Below are positions 43,163 through 54,800 of a stretch of DNA of 64,000 nt, piece after piece. The notes under the pieces are model-generated. The model worked only from the letters and a program-made list of their open reading frames with translations, made no database searches and was not told the DNA's origin. Within the stretch, counting starts at the first letter, position 1, and each line of letters begins with the position of its first letter. The DNA lies in the NCBI RefSeq assembly GCF_014863545.1, contig NZ_CP062260.1:5225501-5289500 (forward strand). Reading direction: 5' to 3'. A program made the translations under genes and the position numbers. The stretch is from Paenibacillus sp. JNUCC32. GTDB lineage: Bacteria > Bacillota > Bacilli > Paenibacillales > Paenibacillaceae.

Positions 43163-44005
43163 TCAAGCTTTGCCTCTGGGCAGCTTATCCGCATATCGGG
43201 CCCGCAACTCGCCCAAGTAATCCAGCTTGCCGAGCACCTTCTCTTTATTCAGCATGCCCATGCTCAGAATGAGCTGCTCGATCAGCAGCAATGGCGTCAC
43301 CATGGAATGAAATTCGCCCATATCCCCCCGACTGACAAAAAAGGAGATCTGCGCGGGCGTTCCATACCGGAAGTCCTCCCGGTCCGTGATCATGATCGCC
43401 GCATTCTGCACGCGGCTTACGCAGTCCAGGATGACCTCCGTTTCCGGGAGCATCCGGGTGAAGCTGAAGAGCAGTACGACATCTTCTCTTTCTACATGCG
43501 CGAGCGATTCCAGCAGTTCATGACCGCTGCCGGACATGATTCGCACCGACATGCCAAACCGGGATAAACGGTACGATAACAGCTCGCCCAGCGAGAGGGA
43601 CGGACCAGGCGCATGCACATACACGCGTCTTGCCGAGGCCATTAGACGGGCTGCCTCCTCCAGCTCGTCCGGGCGGTTCTTCTCCATCGTGTCTTGCAGA
43701 TGATGCTTCGCCTGTTCCAGCATTTTCGCGGGCAGACTGGACGCGTCCAGCCGGGATATCGTTTTTTCCAGCTTTACGGCAGGCGTCGTATCCGAGGATT
43801 CCCGCAGCTTCAGCTTGAACGCCTTGGCATTCTCGTGCCCGACGGCACGCCAAAACCGGGAAACGGTCGCAATGCTGGTGCCAAGCCTGTCGGCGATTTC
43901 CTGCTCGGTCATGAACAGCATCTCCTCGGGATTACGTTCGATAAAATCGGCGATTTTGAGCTGGCTCGGCGACAGCCCGGATGTATCGGGAAACCAATTC
44001 TTCAA
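43163..44005 (-). CDS. MurR/RpiR-family transcriptional regulator with SIS domain
   Basis: 280 residues from TTG 44005 (AAGGAG ten bases upstream). The N-terminal HTH_6 domain (about 1-75: LSPSQLKIADFIERNPEEMLFMTEQEIADRLGTSIATVSRFWRAVG) is followed by a SIS phosphosugar-binding domain (about 115-245: ARRVYVHAPGPSLSLGELLSYRLSRFG). RpiR regulators usually sense phosphorylated sugars or sugar acids. It is divergent from the ECF-type importer and PHP phosphoesterase and probably controls them, which hints that the transported compound, or its phosphorylated product, is sugar-like. Confidence 0.92.
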   Translation of the reverse strand: MKNWFPDTSGLSPSQLKIADFIERNPEEMLFMTEQEIADRLGTSIATVSRFWRAVGHENAKAFKLKLRESSDTTPAVKLEKTISRLDASSLPAKMLEQAKHHLQDTMEKNRPDELEEAARLMASARRVYVHAPGPSLSLGELLSYRLSRFGMSVRIMSGSGHELLESLAHVEREDVVLLFSFTRMLPETEVILDCVSRVQNAAIMITDREDFRYGTPAQISFFVSRGDMGEFHSMVTPLLLIEQLILSMGMLNKEKVLGKLDYLGELRARYADKLPRGKA

Positions 44006-44124
44006 TGATGCTGCACTCCTTCTGCAATGAAATCATCGTAATTGAGCATGAGTTCATCATACGCCGTGATTGTTATGTAAATTTTATTTCATGATTATAT
44101 TTTTGTAAAAAATATTACAATGCG

Positions 44125-44154
44125 TTGACATAGTACTCCGTTCATTTTAATAAT
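44125..44154 (+). promoter_or_regulatory. Promoter of the ECF importer operon
   Basis: TTGACA (44125-44130), 18 bases, AATAAT (44149-44154); the leader before the ATG at 44204 is only about 45 bases, too short for a riboswitch. Inverted copies of ATGAAAT (44027-44033) and ATTTCAT (44086-44092) lie upstream and could be half-sites for the RpiR regulator. Confidence 0.6.
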
Positions 44155-44203
44155 CGCCTCCTATACTGATAGCAAATCCCATTCCCAAGGAGGCTTCTCT
44201 CTA

Positions 44204-45094
44204 ATGGCAAGCAATTCACGGGTCTATACCCTGACCTCTTCGCAGAAAATGATGATTTTCGTGCTGTCCATGTCGCTGTACGGCCTGTCCAACATGTTCA
44301 CCGAGCTCATTCCCGCGTTTCGCCTGGGTCCGATCGAGCTTTCGGTCGAATATTTCGCGTTCATTCCCCTAACCCTCTGCATGCTGTTTCATCCTTTTTA
44401 TGCTGCTGTAGGGGCTGCGCTCGGCGAGGTTATCTTCGGTGAACTGATGCTCGGGCAATTCGGCGGTCTCGGAGAGCTGGAGAAGTTTCTTACCTTTTCC
44501 TTCGCCATGTACGTTGCCGGCCGTCTGGTCAAAAACCCCCTCAGCCGCGCTCAGGTCGGCATCGCTGCCATGTCGGGCGTCATCATCCACCAGCTGTGCA
44601 GCTCTCTGGTGGATATCGGCAAGGTCTGGATCGGCGTCGAGGAATTCGAAGCCGTGCCCGGGCTTGCACAAAGCGTGGTCCTTGTCGAAGGCATCGGTTT
44701 CCTGAACGATGTGCTGTTCTCCGGCATTCTGTTCGCTCTTCTGCCTACATTATATCTGGTTCCAAGATTGTATGGAAAAATCGAGCCGCTGCTCGGCATC
44801 AAACCCCGCCAGAAGCTTACCCAATACGAAGCCGCCGGCATCGTCTCGCCCAAGCTGGTCCTGGCTGGAATCGTTTTGGCACTGATTGCCTTCGGAGCGG
44901 AATCCCTTTCGGAAACGGACTGGAACCTCGGCGAGTGGGACAGCGGATTTGCAGACCGGTTCGGCATCGGCGCGATCTGGATCAGCATCGGTGCAGCCGC
45001 CATCGTGGCCGTTGCCGTACTGGCTTTCATGCGGGCCAGAAGAAACCGCGGCCTTCAGGAAGAGAAAATGCCGGAGAACCCGCCTTATGCCTAA
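44204..45094 (+). CDS. ECF-type importer substrate-binding membrane protein (S component), substrate unknown
   Basis: 296 residues with about six to eight hydrophobic segments. The first helices (ELIPAFRLGPIELSVEYFAFIPLTLCMLFHPFYAAVGAALGEVIFGELM) show the glycine/alanine-rich motifs and acidic residues within membrane helices seen in S components. It has a longer C-terminus than vitamin S components, with two extra helices (about 225-245 and 260-280). Its place before the fused double ATPase and EcfT genes supports the call. It does not match riboflavin, biotin, thiamine, cobalt or queuosine S components in any pattern I recognise. Confidence 0.8.
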   Translation: MASNSRVYTLTSSQKMMIFVLSMSLYGLSNMFTELIPAFRLGPIELSVEYFAFIPLTLCMLFHPFYAAVGAALGEVIFGELMLGQFGGLGELEKFLTFSFAMYVAGRLVKNPLSRAQVGIAAMSGVIIHQLCSSLVDIGKVWIGVEEFEAVPGLAQSVVLVEGIGFLNDVLFSGILFALLPTLYLVPRLYGKIEPLLGIKPRQKLTQYEAAGIVSPKLVLAGIVLALIAFGAESLSETDWNLGEWDSGFADRFGIGAIWISIGAAAIVAVAVLAFMRARRNRGLQEEKMPENPPYA

Positions 45095-47045
45095 TCCGTT
45101 CGTTCATGACCATCCGGCCATCCGAATCGCAGGCGTCACCTTTGCCTATCCCGGTTCGGAGCAGCCTGTGCTGAAGGAAGCTTCCCTTCATATTCGCCGC
45201 GGCAGCTTTACGGCGATCATCGGAGGGAACGGCTGCGGCAAATCCACGCTCTGCAAGCTGTTCAACGGATTGATTCCCCACTATTATTCAGGCGATTTCA
45301 CCGGTACCGTCGAAATCTGCGGGGTTTCCGCCGAGAATCGGACAGTCTCCGAGCTATCGCGCATGGTGGGGTATGTCTATCAGGATTTTGATAACCAGCT
45401 GGTCCGCCCCACCGTCATGGATGAAGCCCATTTCGCTCCGCTCAATTACGGGCTTTCGGACTACCGGACCATGGGCGCCAGGGCACTCGATATGTGCGGA
45501 TTAACCCATCTGAAGGACCGTTATATATGGGAACTGAGCGGAGGGCAGAAACATCTGCTGGCCTTGGCGGGAGCCCTCTCGCTGGAACCGGACATTCTCG
45601 TGGTGGATGAGCCGGTATCCCAGCTCGATCCCCAGCACGCCAGGCAAGTGTATGATGTGCTCCGCCAATTGAATCAGGTCCATGGAAAGACCGTTATCGT
45701 GATTGAGCATCATGCGGAGTTTATTGCCGACTACTGCGAGGAAGTGTGCCTGATGGAGAAGGGGAAGGTGCTGTGGCAGCGCCCGGTCATTGAAGCGCTG
45801 AACAGCCTTGATGATCTGGAGCGGCTGGGCATCCAGCCGCCCCAGGTGACCAAAGCCGCGGTACAGCTGTCTGCGATTCTGCTGAAGGGCGGCATGGCCT
45901 CCGGCAGTCCGCAGGATGGGCACTCGATAACGGACGTCTCCGGCTCTCATCCTATGGGATTGTCCGGAAATCAGCTGAAGCAGCCTTACCCTATTACGGC
46001 TGAGGAAGCAGAAGTCTATTTTGGAGAGCTTCTGCACAGACACGCGGATACCCTGTCGCTGCTTGATCATCCAACAACCGACGCAAGAGCTGATGATGCT
46101 TCATCTGCTGACTCAACCGCGAAGGACCCAGATTCCGACCAGCACCGCATCCAGCAGGGCGATGAATCAGAACGGCAAGGGGAGCATGGTGCGCTGGTGG
46201 AGTTCCACCATGCCGTACTCCGCTACCGAACGATTCATAAAACGGAGCACGAGGTTCTTCGAGGCATTGATCTTCGCCTGTATGAAGGCGAACGCATCGC
46301 GCTTGTCGGCAACAACGGCGCGGGCAAATCGTCGCTTCTGAAGCTGATCGCCGGCATCGCCAAGCCTTCCGGCGGCTCTGTCTCAATCATGGGCAGGAAT
46401 ACCAAAGATGTATCGATGGAGCAAATATCCGCTAACGTGGCTTACGTCTTCCAGAATCCCGAGGATATGTTCATTGAAGACAATGTGTATCAAGAAGTGG
46501 CTTACGGCTTGAAGAGCCGCCGTCACCCGGAAGCCGAGGATAGGGTTCATCGCATGCTGACCCATTTCCGGCTTCAGCCTCTCAAGGAACGGGATGCCCG
46601 TCTCCTCAGCGGTGGTCAGCAGCGCCGCGTATCCCTGGCAATTGGAGCTGCCATGACGCCCCAGCTGATTCTGCTGGATGAGCCGACGGCCAATCTGGAC
46701 ATGTCCACTCGCGAAGAGCTTTTGGATACGCTGCAGGAGCTGGAGGACCATGTCCGTACCGTTGTCATCGCCACCCATGATATGCAGCTGGTTCACGAAT
46801 GGGCGACCAGAGTGATCGTCTTGAATCAAGGCGTCGTGGCCGGCGACGGCACCGTCTCCGAGATTTTCAGGGATTCGGAGCTTATTTCCCGGGCCGGCCT
46901 CGCACCGACCCAGATGATGGATTTATCTATAAGGCTGGGTGTCGTATCCGCGACCAGCTCGCCGGACGAGTTTGCCCGCCATATATACGGCATTCTAAGC
47001 GGAAAGGAGATTCACTGCCATGCAGCTAGTCCGCAACTGGTTTAA
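45087..47045 (+). CDS. Fused double ATPase of an ECF importer (EcfA-EcfA')
   Basis: 652 residues from ATG 45087, which overlaps the previous stop by 8 bases; the frame is open upstream but inside the S-component gene. Two ABC ATPase domains: first Walker A GGNGCGKST, Q-loop YVYQDFDNQLVRPTV, signature LSGGQKHLLALAGAL, Walker B ILVVDEP; second Walker A GNNGAGKSS, Q-loop YVFQNPEDMFIEDNV, signature LSGGQQRRVSLAIGA, Walker B LILLDEP. A roughly 100-residue charged linker joins them. Both sites look active. Single-chain ECF ATPases of this type power group I modules. Confidence 0.93.
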   Translation: MPNPFVHDHPAIRIAGVTFAYPGSEQPVLKEASLHIRRGSFTAIIGGNGCGKSTLCKLFNGLIPHYYSGDFTGTVEICGVSAENRTVSELSRMVGYVYQDFDNQLVRPTVMDEAHFAPLNYGLSDYRTMGARALDMCGLTHLKDRYIWELSGGQKHLLALAGALSLEPDILVVDEPVSQLDPQHARQVYDVLRQLNQVHGKTVIVIEHHAEFIADYCEEVCLMEKGKVLWQRPVIEALNSLDDLERLGIQPPQVTKAAVQLSAILLKGGMASGSPQDGHSITDVSGSHPMGLSGNQLKQPYPITAEEAEVYFGELLHRHADTLSLLDHPTTDARADDASSADSTAKDPDSDQHRIQQGDESERQGEHGALVEFHHAVLRYRTIHKTEHEVLRGIDLRLYEGERIALVGNNGAGKSSLLKLIAGIAKPSGGSVSIMGRNTKDVSMEQISANVAYVFQNPEDMFIEDNVYQEVAYGLKSRRHPEAEDRVHRMLTHFRLQPLKERDARLLSGGQQRRVSLAIGAAMTPQLILLDEPTANLDMSTREELLDTLQELEDHVRTVVIATHDMQLVHEWATRVIVLNQGVVAGDGTVSEIFRDSELISRAGLAPTQMMDLSIRLGVVSATSSPDEFARHIYGILSGKEIHCHAASPQLV

Positions 47046-47829
47046 CAAGATGTCGATTGAACGGATTCAACTCGAGTTGATGAATACCGCCTACGGGAGC
47101 GGCCATGCCGCCCTTTCCCGGCTCGATCCCCGATGCATGCTGATCTGGTACCTGTTCTTTGCTATAGCGCCCTGGTTTATTTCAAGCATGACCGTGCTGG
47201 CCGGATTGTTTCTCATGATGGTGGTCACCACCATTCTGTCGCGGGTTACACCGTTTATTATCGTCGTACTTTGCTTGGGCCTGATCGGCCAGGTCGGCTG
47301 GCTGTTCGTGGTGTCCCTCTTTTTCGGCGGGGACGTCAGCTCGGCGCTTCCGCTGCTGAAACTCACTTTAAAGCTGTCGGTTGTATCGCTTGCGAGCATT
47401 ACGGTGTTCTCCGGCATGGATCCCGAGAAAATCAGCGACGGCCTGCTTGCGCTCGGCATGCCTGCCGCCTTCTCGTTCAGCTTGTCGTACGGCTATCGGA
47501 TACTCCCCGTATTGTTCGAAGAATTTCGCCATGTGCTGCTTTCTTACCGGCTTCGGGGAAAAGCGCCGGAACATCCCGGTTTTCTCTACTGGCGGCTCGC
47601 GTCCTATTACATGAAGCTGCTGATGCTATCCTTTTTCCCTTTGATGCTGGCCACCGCCAAGCGTTCCCGCACGACGGTAGAAGCGCTGGAGACCCGCGGG
47701 TTCTCCTACGGCATGAAGAATCCGGATGCCAAGAAGCTGAAGCTGTCCCACCTGACCCTGTCGGCGCGGGATGTGGTGTTCCTGATCGGAACGGCAGCAT
47801 ATACCGCATTATTGTTCTGGTTCGGCTAA
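47020..47829 (+). CDS. ecfT: Energy-coupling factor transmembrane protein EcfT
   Basis: 269 residues from ATG 47020 after AAAGGAGATTCACTGCC, overlapping the ATPase gene by 26 bases. CbiQ/EcfT family: N-terminal LDPRCMLIWYLFF block, several membrane helices, and two Ala-Arg-Gly-type coupling motifs near the end of the membrane domain (SYRLRGKAPEH and ALETRGFSYG), which contact the two ATPases. Completes a dedicated ECF transporter with the two preceding genes. Confidence 0.93.
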   Translation: MQLVRNWFNKMSIERIQLELMNTAYGSGHAALSRLDPRCMLIWYLFFAIAPWFISSMTVLAGLFLMMVVTTILSRVTPFIIVVLCLGLIGQVGWLFVVSLFFGGDVSSALPLLKLTLKLSVVSLASITVFSGMDPEKISDGLLALGMPAAFSFSLSYGYRILPVLFEEFRHVLLSYRLRGKAPEHPGFLYWRLASYYMKLLMLSFFPLMLATAKRSRTTVEALETRGFSYGMKNPDAKKLKLSHLTLSARDVVFLIGTAAYTALLFWFG

Positions 47830-47866
47830 CCTTAAAATTACTGACTTCGACAAGGAGTGTTCGAAT

Positions 47867-48643
47867 ATGAAAATTGATCTCCATACCCACGCCAAATTGT
47901 CCAAAGCGTCCGATTTCTCTAAAAATTATTATGAGGAGATGATCCGGGAGGCGCTGGACAACGGACTTGATGCGCTCGCTTTGACCGAGCATTTTAACAC
48001 GCGCCATTTTGACGAGGTGTACCGGCAGCTTGACTGCATGTTTCCCTATAATGGCGAATACTACGATGCAGGCGGATTGAAGATCTTTCCGGGGATGGAA
48101 GTGGACATCCGGGAAACCGGACACATTCTGCTGATCGGCCGGAAGGAGTTCATTCTGGAAACCCGCCGTCGCCTGGACGGGTATACGGAGAAGGGCGCCT
48201 TCATCCCTTTCGATGATCTGATGGACTTGGCCGAAGGCTTCCCGCTGCTCAAGATCGGAGCCCATCCGTTCCGGGAGAACACGCCGCTCCACCATCTCAC
48301 GCGCAGCCAGTTGAGCCGCCTAGACGCCTTTGATCTCAATGCCAAGGATATGTACCAATACGGCAGCGAAGCCAATCAAGATCAGGTTCAACGTTTCGCC
48401 GCCGATCTCGGCAAACCTGTTACGGCGGGAAGCGATACGCATCAATGCCTCCAATTCGGAAGCGTCTATAACGAGCTGCAAATGCCTTGCGAATCCGCCG
48501 CCGAGCTTAAGGATGCCATTATGCAAGGCGCTTACCAGCTTCATGTCTCGGACAGCCTGCCTGTTAAGGTCAAAGCATCCGTCATGCTGAAAAAGCTCAT
48601 GAAGGAGATCATCCGGCTCCAGTCCCCCTCAGCCGTCATCTAG
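47867..48643 (+). CDS. PHP-domain metal-dependent phosphoesterase
   Basis: 258 residues. The PHP metal-binding pattern is present: IDLHTHAKLSK (His6, His8), TEHFNT, PGMEVDI, HPFR and GSDTHQ. PHP proteins include histidinol phosphatases, 3'-5' nucleotidases and esterases of cyclic phosphates. Located directly after ecfT on the same strand (37 bases) with no terminator between, so the enzyme probably processes the imported compound. Not a HisK: the sequence lacks the longer C-terminal part and operon context is wrong. Confidence 0.88.
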   Translation: MKIDLHTHAKLSKASDFSKNYYEEMIREALDNGLDALALTEHFNTRHFDEVYRQLDCMFPYNGEYYDAGGLKIFPGMEVDIRETGHILLIGRKEFILETRRRLDGYTEKGAFIPFDDLMDLAEGFPLLKIGAHPFRENTPLHHLTRSQLSRLDAFDLNAKDMYQYGSEANQDQVQRFAADLGKPVTAGSDTHQCLQFGSVYNELQMPCESAAELKDAIMQGAYQLHVSDSLPVKVKASVMLKKLMKEIIRLQSPSAVI

Positions 48644-48716
48644 CTAGTGAAACGTGAACTACGCCAAAGTTCGATAGGCCCCCCCGCCGTGTATTCATTT
48701 ACATTCATGTACGAAA

Positions 48717-48752
48717 AAGAAGCCTGGACATGTATCCATGTCCAGGCTTCTT
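48717..48752. terminator. Bidirectional terminator between the PHP gene and the amylopullulanase
   Basis: Perfect 16-bp arms (48717-48732 and 48737-48752; core AGCCTGGACATG) around a four-base loop. Confidence 0.9.
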
Positions 48753-48858
48753 GCGTTTCCGAAAGATTGTTTCATTGCGACTCGACCCATGTCATTCCCG
48801 TCCGAACCTGCTCTCTAACCCCATTCCAGCGTTGCACGAATCGGCAGGATGGGCGGAA

Positions 48859-51800
48859 TTACTGCAGTCGATCCAACAGATTTAGCATCGCTTGCGCGCT
48901 TTCCGCACGGGTGGTCTTGGCTTGAGGCGTAAACATGCCATTGGCATGCCCCTTCATCAAGCCAAGGGCCAAGGCTTCATTCACCTCTTGGCGTGCCCAT
49001 GAAGAAATTTGCTGCTTATCTTTCAGGTCCGGTGCTTCCTCTAAAGAGGAAGCGTCCCCCTTGGTCTGGTAAGCACGATAAAGCATCACGGCCAGCTCCT
49101 CGCGGGTGATGGCCGCGTTCGGCGCGAACGTCTCCTTGCCTCTGCCGTTCACCAGCCCGTGCTGGGAAGCCGCCGCAACCGCCGAAGCATACCATGCATC
49201 GCCGTCCACATCCGTGAAGGTCGTGTCTTGGGTGCTTTCAAGGCCCAGGGCACGAACGAGCATCGCGGCGAACTGCGCGCGCGTCAGCGGCTGATGCGGA
49301 CTGAATTTCGTATCGCTGGTCCCATTCACAATATGCTTGGCTGTCAACTCTTTTACCGCTTGCTCCGCCCAATGGCCGGCAAGGTCGGCAAACGATTTGT
49401 CGTATTCCAGCACGGCATAGTAGCTCAATTGACTGACTTCAGCCGTCAGCTGCCCGTTTACCGGCTTGCCGCCGGCATATTTCAATGGTCCCCATTCCGA
49501 AATGCCGTAGATGCCGGCCAGCTCGCCGTGAATGGCGCTGTCGACGGGAAAGGCAATCGTTACAGGTGCTATGAAATGCTCCAGCTTATATGCCTTGCCG
49601 TCTTTCGTACGGACGTTAAGATCTAATTCGTACATCTTGCTGCCCTGCTTCAGTTTAGCCTTCCCGGCAGCAGCTGCTTTGGCTACGAGAGAGGCGGCTG
49701 TCTGCGATCCAACCTCCTTCAGCTTAAACGAGATGACCGCATCCTTAGCCTGCTCGGCCGGTACGAGCTGGCGCAGCGCTTTGAGCAGCGCCGACGGAAG
49801 CTGTACCGTCACGCCGTCCTGCTTCATCTCCAGCGGCTTCGCCCCCAGAATATCCCCTGCCGTCAGCGGCAGGAGAACTTCGATATCCTCGGCACCGAGC
49901 TGAATCGTCACTTTCTCTTGCCCACCGCGCAGCGATTCTTCGTTAACGATCCGCTGACCCTGATTTGGTTTCGTTCCCGGATCGGTAGACGGATTGCCGC
50001 CTGCTCCTCCGCTTCCGTTTCCACTGCCGGGGTTGCTGCCGTTGCCGCCGCCTTCAGTTGGCACTGCAGCCAGAATGACGGTACCGCCATCCGACATGGC
50101 AGGGAGCGTCAGCGTCACTTTCTGATCGGCCGTTACGTTATACACGCTGCCGCCGTACAAGTCCTTCGCCTTGCTGCCCGCCTTAAACGGCACAGGCAGG
50201 ACGACTTCTTTCGGTTCGTTCTTCACATGAATCGCGGTAACGATATGCTCTCCGTTATACTGCTTGTCGAATGCGATATAACCATCGGCATTCGAAGCCG
50301 CAATGGATGTGCGCGTTCCTTTTGAAAATACTTTCGAGTTTGCCGCTCGAATGTTCAAGAGCTTCTGGTAATGCGTGAGCAGCTTCTTCTCGGCCTCCAG
50401 TTGGTCCCATGGCATATCGCCGCGGTTCTCGGAAAATTCGCCGTTTTCCATTTTACCGGCATTCTTGCCGGAGCGCCCAAGCTCTTCGCCATAATAGATG
50501 ACCGGCTGGCCTTTGGATGTAATCTGCAGCGCTGCGGCCGCCATCAGCTTTGCCTTGTCGCCATCCACGTAGTGGGACAGGAAGCCATCCTCGTCATGAC
50601 TGCTTAGGAATTGCCCCATCATTCGGGTGTTATCCAGCTTCGATTCGCGGTCAGCCAGGTAGGCCTCAACCGATTCCACGCTGCCGTTCACGAATTCCTT
50701 GGCCTTTCCTTTGAAGCCGAAGTCCAGCAAGCTGTCCATCTGGCCGCTCTGAAGCGTTCCGCCATCGCTGTCAACCGTGGCTCCGAAATATTCGCCAATC
50801 ATTTTGAAGCTCGGATCGAGGTGGGTCAGCGCATTTTTGAACGTCTTCCATGTCGTTTCATCCACGTGCTTCACCGTATCCACGCGGAAGTAGTCGATCG
50901 TGTCCCCGCGGTCGGTTTTGGCACGCTCCAGCCAGCTTGCCTGCCAATCGATGATCTGCTGGCGAACAGCCGGATTCTCCGTTATGAAATCAGGAAGCCC
51001 CGCTAATTCGCCTTTGATCGGGTCCGTATCGGCCGACAGACCGTCTGTACGGAGCATATCTTTGAACCGGTCCTTATCTTCCTGCGTGATACCGGGCGCA
51101 CTGTCTCCCGGCTTCAGGCCATATCCCGTATGGTTGACCACGACGTCCACCATAATTTTGATGCCCCGGTCATGCGCCTTATCGATTAGCTCCTTAAAAG
51201 TATCCAGATCGCCCAAATGTTCATCGATCTTCGTAAAATCTTTGGCCCAATAGCCGTGATACGCATATTGCTTGCCGCCGAAGCCTGCACCCTGATTGAA
51301 ATCGATGTTATCCACAATCGGCGTGATCCACAGCGTATTCACGCCCAGATCCTCGATGTAATCGAGTTTATCGATCAGTCCTCTGAAATCCCCGCCATGA
51401 TAGGCTTCCGGGTGATCCTTGTCAACATTTGCATTGTTGGAAGCATCCCCATCCATGAAACGGTCGGTCAGCACAAAATAAATGCGCGCCTCGTCCCAAT
51501 CGAAATCGAGTTTGCCGCCTGCGATTCTTGGCTTCACCGTTACCGCGGCTTCTCCGGTATGCCTATTGCCGTATTGGTCGACTAGCGTGATTCCAATTTT
51601 CTTGCTGCCGGCCGTGACCGTATCCTTTACGGCAATGCTGTGCTCCAGCAGCTCGGTATCAACCTTCGCTCGGGTCGGTCCTCCCAGTTCCGTCAGGTCG
51701 ACGAACGCCTCCTTGTAAGCAACGGGCTCCGAAGAGGTTACATTCAATTTTAGCACCGCATTTTCATCATAAGAGATGGAACCAGGGGTTACCTTCGCCC

Positions 51801-54800
51801 CGATGGTCACGGTCGGATCGCGGTAAACCACCTGCGACTTTCCGTTCACCGTGTTTTTCGGATCGGTGACCTCCTTCGTGGTTCCGTTATGATTGACGAT
51901 GAACGTGTATTCGTACGTTCCGGGAGCAACGCCCTTAAGCGTATAACTGAACCATTCCTTGTCAGGAACGTAGACCATCGTTTCCAGCTTCCCGTTAATC
52001 TTCACTTTCACGTCAGAGATGCTATCCATCCGGCCGTCCCTGAACAATTGATCGTCCCGATAATGGAACGTAATGTTACCGCCTTCAAGCGTCGGCCCCG
52101 TAATGCTCGGCAAAATCTCCAGCTCATGCACCATGCTGGTCACATTCACCTTCGTGAAGGCCTCGCCTAGCTGAAGCGGAATGATCCGGTCATCCGGGAT
52201 ATCCTGCTTGGCCGTATCCCAATTCGTTCCTTTGCGCAGAACGAAACCAACGCCTGTTGTTTCGGGTGCCACCTCAATCTGTACGGTAGCCACGCCATTC
52301 TCTATCTTTTCAAAGTCGATCTGATCGTTCTTTACCCCCGTATTCCAAACCCACAAATTCCAATCCGCATAATCCTGATCCGGCCGAATGTAGTTAAGCT
52401 GCACATACCGTTTATTGTCCACTTCATCGGCTGTAACGGTTACGGTAATCTCTTTCTGGAACCCCCGATAGGAAACGGTTATGACCGCCGTTCCTTCCGA
52501 GACTCCCTTCACCACGCCTGCGGCCGTTACCGATGCCACCTGCGGGTTTCTGGATGCATAAGCCGCTTGTTTCGTTACGGCTCGTTTGCTGCCGTCCTCG
52601 TATTCAGCGTATACCGCGGTTTGATGCGTCTTACCGGTCTGCAAAGAGTAACTTTCTTGATCTACCGATATCGCGCGGAGTACGGCCGCCGCGGCGTCCG
52701 TCTTGATCACAACGGCCGTCAGAGGCTCAAGCGTGATCGAGCCGGAGGTTAACTTGAAGCCGGACTTCGCTTTGACGCTGGTCGTGCCGGCTTCATCGTT
52801 ATCGACCACCACCGTGCCGGAGCTCAGATCCTCGTTAAGCGTCAACGTTCTCGACACGTTATCCGCATTAACGAACACATAATAATGTCCGGTTCCGTCC
52901 GTCGCTTTATTCTTATAAGCAATGACCAGATCCTGCGCCTTTACTTCGGGAATCTGCAGCAGCGTTACGTTCGAATTCACCATCGACTGATCGCCGAGAC
53001 GGAAAGCGTCGGACGATTTTCTTAACTCGATCAGTCCGGTCGTATATTCACGCGTCTTGTTATTCTCCGGATATTTGGCTTCATCCGTCGCTTTCTCCCA
53101 ATCGAACATGTTGATGGCATCGGAGGAGTCGTAGGAATCATGGATGAAATAACCGAAGCGGTTTCCTGCCTCGTCCTCTAATTCATGGTATTTCTGCTCG
53201 GGAACCCCTGGGCCCAGCCATTGCTTGGTCCGCCCGTACTCCTGTCCTGCATGGAGGAAAGCCGTTCCTTGCGAGGTCAAGGTGAGCAGGTTGCCCAGGC
53301 GAATGCGCTTATGGATCTCCAGATCATTCGCCGCAACCGACGGGTCCTTTTTGATGGACTGCGCAATAATGTCGTACAGCGGCAGATTGTCATGGGCTTC
53401 GATGTATTGAACCATGTCACCCGGATCGTCTTCCTTCGTGTTGCTCGGCTGCGCCTTAATATTGTCGAAAATGGTTTGGATGTCGCGCGCGCCGCCTGTA
53501 ATGAATCGAGGCTCGCCTTCATTGCCGAAGCCGGATTTCAGCTCGTTGCGGAACTCATCGGAGAAAACGCCGACGTCGTCCGTTTTATCCATCCAATTCT
53601 GGTCCGCGCCCTTGCCTGCCAGGGAGGGATCCGACAGATGACCGCCGAACGTGACCCAGCCCTCGCCGATAAACAGCGCTTTCGGGTTGATGGCTGCAGC
53701 GGCATCATAGGCGTTCTGCACGGCTTCATAGGTGGCGTCGCCCATCATGTCCCAGCGCATGCCGTCGATTTTGTATTCGTCGAACCAGTATTTCACGGAG
53801 TCCACCATCAGCTTCTCGGCCATCTTGCGGTTGGTCGCCAGATTGTTGCCGAAGCCGCCGATGAAATTGCCGTTGGCATCCTGGAATGCATAATAGTTCG
53901 GCACGATATCATTCAAGAAATCGGCCTTGGCCATATGGGTGTAGACCACGTCCAATACGACGCCCATGTCCGCCTCGTGAATGGCGTTGATCATCGCCTT
54001 CAATTCTTTGATGCGAAGCTCGGGATCCGTAGGATCCTCGGAGTAAGCACCGTCAGGGGAGAAATAGCTGTGCGGGTCATACCCCCAGTTGTACTCATTG
54101 TCTTTGGCCGAATAATCCAGCTCCCTGTTCTTCATGGCCGCTTCGTCACCGTAATACCAAGCCATCACGGGCAGCAGCTGAACATGGGTGACGCCCAGGG
54201 ACTTGATGTATTCGAGCTTCTCTTTGAACGCGTCGTAGGATCCCCAAGTCGCGTTATGCAGGTCGTTCTCAATCGTCGGATCCGACGTGAAATCCCGGAC
54301 GTGAATCTCCCAGATGATGGCGTCTTCCCGCTGCTCGTAGCCCGGAATGTCCGCAAAATCCAAGCCGGCGGGATCCGTTTGACTCAAATCGACGATTGCG
54401 GCTTTGCCGACGGCATCGCCGTCCGGTCCAACTTCGCCCTTGGTGTTCACTCTGAATTGCGCCATGGATTTGGCATATGGATCCAGCACGGTTTTCGTCA
54501 CGCCGTTGTTGGTCACTTCGTATTGATAAAAATATCCTCTAAAATCTTGGATGCCGAGGTCTCCCGGCTTCAACCGAACCGACCATACCCCTTTATCACC
54601 CTTTTGGAGAGCGGCATTGCCGATAAACTGCGTGGCATCATCCTTGCTGTACACCTTTGCGGTGACTTCGGTCGCCGTCGGTGCCCACAGCTTAAGCTCG
54701 GCTCCTCCAGCCTGATAACTCGCCCCGAGGTCATCGCCGTCGTAAGCGTACATCTCATCCAGCATTCTCCAGCCGGTGGAGGCGGATACGGTTTTTCCGG

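Noticed and set aside
44005..44203. Riboswitch upstream of the ECF importer
   Set aside because: The predicted transcript leader is about 45 bases and shows no conserved aptamer pattern.
44886..45086. N-terminal extension of the double ATPase by 67 codons
   Set aside because: It overlaps the S-component gene out of frame; ATG 45087 begins the normal ATPase sequence.
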